Both the position numbers and the translations under genes were made by a program. Below are positions 22,490 to 32,309 of a DNA stretch of 32,309 nucleotides, piece by piece. The DNA is from an uncultured Senegalimassilia sp. (lineage in GTDB: Bacteria; Actinomycetota; Coriobacteriia; Coriobacteriales; Eggerthellaceae). The notes under the pieces were generated by a model, which did not search any database, was not told where the DNA came from, and saw nothing but the letters and a program-made list of their open reading frames with translations. Position 1 is the stretch's first letter; the number at the start of each line of letters is the position of its first letter. Location: the NCBI RefSeq assembly GCF_934630535.1, contig NZ_CAKTVU010000020.1, positions 1 through 32,309 of the forward strand, given 5' to 3'.

Positions 22490-22558
22490 TTGGTGTTGAC
22501 AAAACGTAACGTTATAATCCGCAAATAACTTGACATGCCTAGACTTAGATTTTATAGT
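22490..22558 (+). promoter_or_regulatory. Tandem candidate promoters of the dnaK operon
   Basis: The downstream one is near consensus: TTGACA (22530-22535), 17 bp, TATAGT (22553-22558). A second, upstream one is TTGGTG (22490-22495), 17 bp, TATAAT (22513-22518). The rest of the 530-bp spacer (22121-22647) holds no gene; a 14-bp palindrome GAATGGCGCCATTC lies at 22409-22422. I find no exact HspR box (CTTGAGT-N7-ACTCAAG). CTTGACA-N7-ACTTAGA at 22529-22549, over the main promoter, has the right spacing but only 9 of 14 matches. Confidence 0.6.
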
Positions 22559-22647
22559 ACGAATCGTTGGAAAAAGGCTAAGCCCCTAGAGCCTAGCCGC
22601 AGTACCTGATTTCGGTTACATAACTCCAAGTGAGAGGAAGCAATCAT

Positions 22648-24549
<1,902 letters not shown>

Positions 24550-24554
24550 GCGCC

Positions 24555-25247
24555 ATGACGATGCAGAGCACGCCCGAGCCTGAGCGCGCAACGCAGGATC
24601 AGGGCACCCAAATCCCCATCCAGGACGAAGCGTCCGAAGCGAAGCAGGAAGGCGCCGCCCAGCAGGGCGGTGCCGCCCCCGAGGCCGCCGATGCCGCATC
24701 CGATGCGGTTGCAGAGGCCGAAGAGGTGCTCGAGGCCCAGGCCGACGAGGCTCCCACCAACGATGAGCTGGTGGAGAAGGCTCAGGCGGAGGCAAAGGAC
24801 TGGCAGGATAAATACCTGCGCCTGCACGCCGAGTGGGATACGTATCGCCGTCGTACGGCCGAGCAGCGCGAGCAAGAGCGCCTTCGCGCCGGCGAGAAGC
24901 TGGTCGAGAAGCTGCTGCCCGTCATCGACGACTTCGAGCGCACCATCGACTACGCCGAGAAGAACGGCGAGGCTGGTTTGATCGACGGCGTGAAGGCCGT
25001 GCACAGCAAGTTTGTGAACGTGCTGGAAACCGGCGGTGTGCAGGTCATCGACCCTGCCGGCCAGGCTTTCGATGCGCTCGAGTGCCAGGCGGTCGCCACA
25101 GTCGACGATGCATCCGTTCCGGATGAGACGGTGCATGAGGTGTACCAGAAGGGCTACAAGATGGGGACGAAGGTTCTCCGAGCCGCAATGGTCACCGTCG
25201 CCACGGGCGGCCCGAAGAGGCCGAAGCCCGAGAGCGAAGACGAATAG
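24555..25247 (+). CDS. grpE: Nucleotide exchange factor GrpE
   Basis: A 230-residue cochaperone that opens DnaK to release ADP. The first 70 or so residues are a low-complexity acidic/Ala-rich extension. A long coiled coil follows (about 75-130: WQDKYLRLHAEWDTYRRRTA), and the C-terminal beta domain has FVNVLETGGVQVIDPAGQ and the signature end DETVHEVYQKGYKMG-x-KVLRAAMVTVA. It starts 5 nt after the dnaK stop, so translation is probably coupled. The N-terminal extension is usual in actinobacterial GrpE proteins but longer than in E. coli. Confidence 0.96.
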   Translation: MTMQSTPEPERATQDQGTQIPIQDEASEAKQEGAAQQGGAAPEAADAASDAVAEAEEVLEAQADEAPTNDELVEKAQAEAKDWQDKYLRLHAEWDTYRRRTAEQREQERLRAGEKLVEKLLPVIDDFERTIDYAEKNGEAGLIDGVKAVHSKFVNVLETGGVQVIDPAGQAFDALECQAVATVDDASVPDETVHEVYQKGYKMGTKVLRAAMVTVATGGPKRPKPESEDE

Positions 25248-25257
25248 ATAGCTTTTG

Positions 25258-25290
25258 CGAGGGCGGGCGGTATGGTCCGCCCTCGTGTTT
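25258..25290 (+). terminator. Hairpin between grpE and dnaJ, possible attenuator
   Basis: A 9-bp perfect GC-rich stem CGAGGGCGG (25258-25266) with CCGCCCTCG (25277-25285), 10-nt loop, followed by TGTTT. It lies in the only gap of the chaperone operon and could terminate part of the transcripts, or stabilise the upstream dnaK-grpE mRNA. Confidence 0.5.
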
Positions 25291-25313
25291 ACAGTGAAAG
25301 GAAGGTGGAGCGC

Positions 25314-26267
25314 ATGCCGGCTACTCCGGATTACTACAAAACGCTGGGCGTTCCGCGCACGGCGACCACCGACGAGATCAAGAAGGCGTTCCGTAAGCTA
25401 GCGCGCAAATACCACCCCGATGCGGGCGGCAGCGAAGCCAAGTTCAAGGAGATCAACGAAGCCTACGAGGTCTTGTCAGACGATAAGAAGCGCAAGCTGT
25501 ATGACCAATACGGCACAGCGAACGAGAATCAGATTCCCCGAGGATGGGGCGGTGGCTCCGTAAACGTCGAAGACATCTTCGGTGGCGCCGGTGCCGGCGG
25601 TTTCGGCAGCTGGGCCGATATCCTCGAAAGCATCCGCCGCGGTGAGGGCGCGTTCGGCTCGAACTGGGATTTCAACGGCGCGGGCGCCAGCGGCTTCGGA
25701 GGTCGTCAGCCGCGTCCTCGTAAGGGCCAGGACATGAACGTCACGTTGAACGTCACGTTCGAAGAGGCGTTTTCCGGCACGGAGAAGCGTGTCACCGTTC
25801 GCGTGCCCGGTCGCGCCGACTCGGAAACGCTTACTGTCAAGGTGCCGGCGGGCGCCGTTGACGGCGGACGCTTACGCTTCCGCGGCAAGGGCGCGCCCGG
25901 CGAGTCGGGCGGCGAGGCCGGCGATCTGCTGGTCACCACCCGCATTCAGGACCATCCGTATTTCAAGCGGGATGGCGCGGATGTGCTCATCGATGTGCCC
26001 GTCAACGTCGCAGAAGCCGCATTGGGCGCCAGCGTGGTCGTCCCTGCGCCCGACGGCACGAAGGTGCGCGTGAAGGTGCCTGCCGGAACGCAAGATCAAA
26101 CGGTCATGTCGGTTCGCGGCAAAGGCGCGCCGAAGGTGAAGGGCTCTGGCAACGGCGACCTGAAGATCACCGTCAAGGTGCAGGTTCCCAAGTCCATGAA
26201 CCCGCAGCAGCAACAGGCTATGGAGGCGTTTTTGGAAGCGTCGCCCGATGACGTGAGGAGCTGGTAG
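25314..26267 (+). CDS. J-domain cochaperone without zinc finger (CbpA/DnaJ class II type)
   Basis: A 317-residue DnaJ-like protein that stimulates DnaK ATPase and delivers substrates. The J domain (residues about 5-70) contains the essential HPD in ARKYHPDAGGSE, followed by a Gly/Phe-rich linker (GAGAGGFGSW, FNGAGASGFGG) and two beta-sandwich substrate domains. None of the four C-x-x-C-x-G-x-G repeats of the classical DnaJ zinc finger is present, so it is a class II protein like CbpA even though it occupies the dnaJ position of the operon. ATG 25314 has AAGGTGG upstream; the frame is open 14 codons further up through the hairpin. A full-length zinc-finger DnaJ may exist elsewhere in the genome. 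Confidence 0.92.
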   Translation: MPATPDYYKTLGVPRTATTDEIKKAFRKLARKYHPDAGGSEAKFKEINEAYEVLSDDKKRKLYDQYGTANENQIPRGWGGGSVNVEDIFGGAGAGGFGSWADILESIRRGEGAFGSNWDFNGAGASGFGGRQPRPRKGQDMNVTLNVTFEEAFSGTEKRVTVRVPGRADSETLTVKVPAGAVDGGRLRFRGKGAPGESGGEAGDLLVTTRIQDHPYFKRDGADVLIDVPVNVAEAALGASVVVPAPDGTKVRVKVPAGTQDQTVMSVRGKGAPKVKGSGNGDLKITVKVQVPKSMNPQQQQAMEAFLEASPDDVRSW

Positions 26268-26269
26268 AC

Positions 26270-26668
26270 ATGCCCGAATGGAATGATCGCAACCGGCCCC
26301 TGTACATGATCGGCGTGGCAGCCGAGCTGGCGGGCGTGCATCCTCAAACCCTGCGAGCTTACGAGCAAAAGGGCCTGGTAACGCCCCAGCGCACCAGCGG
26401 CAATACCCGCATGTACTCGCAAGCGGATATCGAGCGCCTGTCCCTTATCAACGAGCTTACCGGCGAGGGCATCAACCTTGCCGGCGTCATCCGTATCCTC
26501 GATCTGCAGGGTCGTTTGGATGATCGCGATCAGGAGATCGATGATCTGCACAAACGGGTTCGCCGTTTGGCCGACCGCGTGCACGAGCTGGAAACGCGCG
26601 AAAGCGTCAATTCCCTCGTGCAGTCGCCCACGGCCATCGTCGTCCGCCGTCCTAGCTCGCTTTTGTAA
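26270..26668 (+). CDS. hspR: Heat-shock repressor HspR (MerR family)
   Basis: A 132-residue MerR-type repressor that controls dnaK operons and clpB in Actinobacteria, using DnaK as corepressor. The winged helix is PLYMIGVAAELAGVHPQTLR, AYEQKGLVTPQRTSGNTRMY, and the following helices ADIERLSLINELTGEGINL. A coiled dimerisation helix follows (LDDRDQEIDDLHKRVRRLAD). It starts 2 nt after the dnaJ-like stop with GAGGAGCTGG as ribosome site, and it is the last gene of the operon, giving negative feedback. A 14-bp inverted repeat lies between it and clpB. Confidence 0.94.
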   Translation: MPEWNDRNRPLYMIGVAAELAGVHPQTLRAYEQKGLVTPQRTSGNTRMYSQADIERLSLINELTGEGINLAGVIRILDLQGRLDDRDQEIDDLHKRVRRLADRVHELETRESVNSLVQSPTAIVVRRPSSLL

Positions 26669-26677
26669 ACAAATGCA

Positions 26678-26691
26678 TTGAACCCGTTCAA
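26678..26691. promoter_or_regulatory. Inverted repeat between hspR and clpB
   Basis: TTGAAC-CC-GTTCAA (26678-26691) abuts the clpB ribosome site AAAGGAGG. The gap is only 34 nt, so clpB may be cotranscribed with the dnaK unit. The arms loosely recall an HspR half-site but lack its 7-bp spacer; the repeat may be chance. Confidence 0.3.
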
Positions 26692-26702
26692 AGGAGGTTT
26701 GC

Positions 26703-29402
<2,700 letters not shown>

Positions 29403-29456
29403 CAATGCCGCCTCGCGTCGCGGTTATCGCGGCGCAATGATAAGCGCGTAACGAAA

Positions 29457-29494
29457 AGGAGCGCCCGCCGAGTACCACGTCGGCGGGCGCTCCT
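29457..29494. terminator. Terminator between clpB and the minus-strand LuxR gene
   Basis: A 15-bp perfect stem (29457-29471 with 29480-29494) with an 8-nt loop. The minus strand has TTTT after it, so it is best suited to the LuxR gene coming from the right. For clpB it may act as a weak terminator. Confidence 0.82.
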
Positions 29495-29561
29495 ATGCTT
29501 ATGCGCGGAATCGGCTTTGCCTCATCCGTGCCTTTAGCTGCTTCGATCTCAATGTCATCGG

Positions 29562-30998
29562 TTAGCGTTCTACCAAGTCAAGCAGCTCCTGCTTGCTGTG
29601 CACGTCTAGCTTCGAGTAGATATGCTTCGTGTGGCCCTTTACGGTGTTCTCGGTCAGGTAAAGCGTCTCGGCGATGTATGCCTTCGTGCGTCCTTTGCAC
29701 AGCAGCTGCATGATCTCAAGCTCGCGCGGCGTCAGCTTGTGCTGCTTGCCGACCTCCTCGCAGCGCTCCTCGAGGCTTCGGTAATCCGCGGGCGCGCTTA
29801 CTGGTTCACCGCGCAATTCCGCAAACAGCCATTTCGTATCCTGGTCGCGCATCTCCAGGCAAAAAGTCGACACCAGTACCAGAACGAACATCAATGCGAC
29901 CACGATCACCGCATCGTGCCCGCCGCCCGAATACATGAAGGATGTCATCGAACCAATGGCAAACGGCGCCGTATAGCAGGCCCAGCCAACGCCAAAGACC
30001 CAGGGAGCGGGAAGCTTCGAATGCTGTGCCACGTCGGACAAGGTCAGCCAGGCGAATAGCACGATAAGGTCCCAGGCGCTGCTTTCCACGCATCGCAGAA
30101 CGGTGATTTCGGGGAACGCGGTTTGGCTGAGCATGTCCAGAGCCAGCACCAAAAGGGCAATGCGCCATAATTGAGAGAAGTTAAACGGTTTGTGCAGCTT
30201 CACCACTACGAACAGCACGATGCCCGAGATGGCGATTTCCAGTAGACGCCCAAGTAAAAAGTCAACGGGAGGTGTTTGAGCCTGGTTCCCCAAGGACTGG
30301 CTCACCAGGAATGCGGTTACAAAGCTGAATGCGGCGATTGCGACAATGACCTTCCAGAGCCCTCGTACATTATGGGACTCGAAATGGATGACGGGTTTCT
30401 CTGCGGCCACGTTCTCAATGCCCTTCAGCGCAATCCAGCACATCGATACCGAGATGACGGGCAGCAGCATGGCGGAGGCGCATTGCGCTTCGATGGGGAT
30501 GAAGTGCGTAATTGCTTTCAGCGTCGATCCGCCGATGTTCGCCAGAAGCAGATAAATCACTGCATGGCGCAAATCAAGCTTTGCGTAGAATGTGCTCCAT
30601 TGCAGGTATAGCCAGCCAAGAACGCATGCGCAAAGGACCATGGCGGCGAACTGAAGCGGAGTCGAGGGGAATATGGTTAGCGTGAGCGCCAATAGCAACG
30701 AACCGAACGCACCAAGCGTCCCGGCAATGGTTGCGGAGACGCCTGAGCTGAAAAACGCTGGAGCCTTTCGCGAGATCGCGGCAAAGATCAAAACGGCAAC
30801 AGCAAGCACAAGATAGGAAAGCGTCCAAGGTAGCTGGGCGGAGGGAGCAACTCCCCCGAAAGCGTTCATGAGGAAACCCCATGCGAGCGGGCACGCTATG
30901 CCCGTCGATGCGAACGCGACCATCTTGTTGGTAAAGCGCGGCTTGCGCCTGGTTGAATCGGATTTCGACCCCGATTTCGCTGATGCTTCAGTTTTCAT
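29562..30998 (-). CDS. LuxR-family regulator with a large multi-pass membrane domain
   Basis: A 478-residue protein with about 12 hydrophobic segments over residues 25-390 and a C-terminal LuxR helix-turn-helix: LTPRELEIMQLLCKGRTKAY, then LTENTVKGHTKHIYSKLDVH. Such regulators, in which a transporter-like 12-TM domain is joined to a DNA-binding domain, occur in large numbers in Eggerthella and its relatives; their signals are mostly unknown. I prefer ATG 30998, preceded by GAAGGGGCGAC, over ATG 31031 (MCYDSSERRG...), which has no ribosome site. It lies opposite clpB and next to a gene-free region, so its target is not obvious; many of these control an adjacent divergent gene, which here would have to lie beyond the window. 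Confidence 0.85.
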   Translation of the reverse strand: MKTEASAKSGSKSDSTRRKPRFTNKMVAFASTGIACPLAWGFLMNAFGGVAPSAQLPWTLSYLVLAVAVLIFAAISRKAPAFFSSGVSATIAGTLGAFGSLLLALTLTIFPSTPLQFAAMVLCACVLGWLYLQWSTFYAKLDLRHAVIYLLLANIGGSTLKAITHFIPIEAQCASAMLLPVISVSMCWIALKGIENVAAEKPVIHFESHNVRGLWKVIVAIAAFSFVTAFLVSQSLGNQAQTPPVDFLLGRLLEIAISGIVLFVVVKLHKPFNFSQLWRIALLVLALDMLSQTAFPEITVLRCVESSAWDLIVLFAWLTLSDVAQHSKLPAPWVFGVGWACYTAPFAIGSMTSFMYSGGGHDAVIVVALMFVLVLVSTFCLEMRDQDTKWLFAELRGEPVSAPADYRSLEERCEEVGKQHKLTPRELEIMQLLCKGRTKAYIAETLYLTENTVKGHTKHIYSKLDVHSKQELLDLVER

Positions 30999-31219
30999 GT
31001 CGCCCCTTCTCTCAGAGGAATCGTAACACATGCGCTAAACAATAGGTTTCCGCTCTAAGAAAAGGGCCATAACAACCTGACCAGCGGAAATACCGGAGGC
31101 ACCCTTTTCGGGTAAGAGGAGGAATACTCAGTTTAAGTAGATAAATAACCATCTAAGGGTGGCGCGCGGCCGGCAAAACCGGCGTACTATCCATGTTGTC
31201 GAGAGCGAAGCCCAACCTT

Positions 31220-31252
31220 GGTCTCACCTGAAACCCCGTTTCTGTCGAGACC
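31220..31252 (+). other. Two-tier stem-loop in the gene-free region
   Basis: GGTCTC (31220-31225) pairs with GAGACC (31247-31252), enclosing a 4-by-4 internal loop and an inner stem GAAAC (31230-31234)/GTTTC (31238-31242) with loop CCC. Nested pairing of this kind suggests an RNA structure more than a protein-binding site. Confidence 0.4.
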
Positions 31253-31426
31253 GTTTCGCCAACTGTTTGCGGTTTGCGCTCGATCGACGAAAGAGATGGC
31301 ATGTTGAAAATCAATAGCATACCCGCGGAAGCTCGCTTCGCCGAATGACCAACCCTCCGGTCAGACGTATCCCCTTAATGCGCCGGCGATCCCCCTCACT
31401 AAGCGCTGCTTCCGAATCTCCTCCAT

Positions 31427-31465
31427 GGCCCGCGAGCCCCCTTCTCGCGGGCCGCTTCTTTTCTC
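31427..31465 (+). terminator. Terminator in the gene-free region
   Basis: GGCCCGCGAG (31427-31436) with CTCGCGGGCC (31444-31453) is a perfect 10-bp stem with a 7-nt loop, followed by GCTTCTTTTCTC. No protein gene precedes it on the plus strand within 400 bp, so it may end a noncoding transcript. Confidence 0.65.
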
Positions 31466-31868
31466 GGAGTGCATCGTCTGGGTGTTCGAAACGTCGTTTG
31501 CAGACCGACAACCAAGGCGAAGGAGGCGATCAAGCATAAGACAGCATCGCTCCAGCAGAACCGCTTCTACTCGCACATAGAGATGTTGAACGCTAATTCA
31601 GCCAAGCACATGAGCCGGAGCCCGGCGATAAGGCGAAAAGGGACAGCAGGAGAACTGCAACCCTTAAAAGCAGTTAAATAGACAAGAGGCTCCCTTTACA
31701 AGTTTGCATGACGGTTAGCGGATTCCGCTTAGGGTAAGAAATCGAGCAGGGAGGGTCTGGCGGTTCGGTTCTTACTGCATCGTGCGCGGACAGCTGGCTC
31801 ATCCTTCCAAACGATGCTGTTGGAATCGCGTTTCATCAAAAGCTTTTCAGGCACTTAGTAAGTAGGTG

Positions 31869-31884
31869 TTGCTCGGCCGAGCAA
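31869..31884. repeat. Perfect 16-bp palindrome
   Basis: TTGCTCGGCCGAGCAA (31869-31884) reads the same on both strands. It could be an operator, for example for a LuxR-type or other dimeric regulator acting on a gene to the right, but no promoter is evident beside it. Confidence 0.45.
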
Positions 31885-32309
31885 TCGCGCAGAATCATAG
31901 CTGTCGCTTTGCCCGGCACGGTATTATCGGCCTGCCGTGCTCAGTCCTTCATGCGAGCAGGCATTCGCTCGGCAGCGGAATGTGCGGCGCATATCGAGTG
32001 TGATTCAAAGGTTCGCAAGGATCAGCAATCATCTTCCGCCAGCGCTCTAGCCTTAGGCTAAAACCCGGCTTCTGTCTTTGGCGCTCGCCCCGCGATTCCG
32101 CCTGCGTCTCGCATCTGGCCCTCAGCGCGAGTCGTCTCACCGTCGACTCGCTACGTGCCTCGAACTCTATCCATATATGAAGCACGGTAAATCCCCTCCC
32201 AAACCCCATATGTGTGCAGAATGTGAAGATGACGCCCAACGCGAAATAGTTCTGGACACGGCCCGGGGAGGAGCGTATTATTCAATCTTGCGCCAAGCAC
32301 GAAAGCGCT

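Larger units (their letters stand above)
31032..32309. other. Gene-free stretch of about 1.3 kb at the right end
   Basis: I find no ORF with a ribosome site and plausible composition on either strand. Short frames such as 31469-31681 (plus) and 31949-32239 (minus) lack start signals and have unusual composition. The stretch holds a GCCGG/CCGGC hairpin (31169-31183), a two-tier stem-loop (31220-31252), a terminator (31427-31453 and T-rich tail), a 16-bp palindrome (31869-31884) and a GCGAGTCG/CGACTCGC hairpin (32127-32151). No known RNA family is recognised. It may include noncoding RNA or regulatory DNA of a gene beyond the edge. Confidence 0.6.

Noticed and set aside
31469..31681. 70-codon plus-strand frame after the terminator
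   Set aside because: It starts with GTG without a ribosome site, directly in the T-rich tail of a terminator, and has no recognisable features.
31949..32239. 96-codon minus-strand frame in the gene-free region
   Set aside because: No ribosome site, no domain, and an Arg/Cys-rich composition typical of frames read through structured or noncoding GC-rich DNA. Weakly possible as a gene remnant.

Overview
The window is chromosomal DNA from a high-GC, Gram-positive gut-type anaerobe. It most probably belongs to the Coriobacteriia (Eggerthellaceae: Eggerthella, Gordonibacter, Slackia, Adlercreutzia and relatives). The evidence is the combination of an arginine deiminase with its arginine:ornithine antiporter, two LuxR regulators whose N-terminal halves are multi-pass membrane domains, an actinobacterial dnaK-grpE-dnaJ-hspR block followed by clpB, and an Nramp paralogue of the type known from Eggerthella lenta. 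The assignment is inferred from gene content; no rRNA or other taxonomic marker is present.

Layout. (1) 1-6.1 kb: the last 37 codons of an amidinotransferase-like enzyme, a terminator, a DMT/EamA exporter followed by an unknown 195-aa protein, two paralogous MHS-type MFS carriers and a TetR regulator. Each MHS gene is preceded by a short ORF whose stop overlaps the transporter start by exactly 11 nt. (2) 6.2-9.1 kb, minus strand: arcA then arcD. (3) 9.5-14.1 kb: a 7-TM LuxR regulator, an Nramp-related transporter lacking the DPGN and MPH metal motifs, and a three-part protein (iron-sulfur flavoprotein, SCP2-like domain, about six TM helices). (4) 14.4-17.6 kb: tRNA-Arg(CCT), a HAD phosphatase, tRNA-Gly(CCC), a small XRE regulator and an LCP cell-wall ligase. 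(5) 17.7-21.7 kb: galE (minus), a candidate small RNA with an AT-rich palindromic operator, an unknown 150-aa protein (minus), and a nickel operon of an 84-aa protein, nikR and hypE. (6) 21.9-29.4 kb: a 2[4Fe-4S] ferredoxin, then dnaK-grpE-dnaJ-hspR and clpB. (7) 29.5-32.3 kb: a minus-strand LuxR regulator with a large membrane domain, then about 1.3 kb with no convincing gene but several inverted repeats and one terminator.

How the parts fit. The left third is about transport and arginine/guanidino chemistry: arginine uptake in exchange for ornithine, deimination to citrulline, and possibly amidino-group transfer. The nickel operon links metal sensing to [NiFe]-hydrogenase maturation. The chaperone block is a standard heat-shock unit with its own repressor. 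The least explained items are the paired leader ORFs, the flavoprotein-SCP2-membrane fusion, the candidate sRNA at 19.1-19.2 kb and the gene-free right end.
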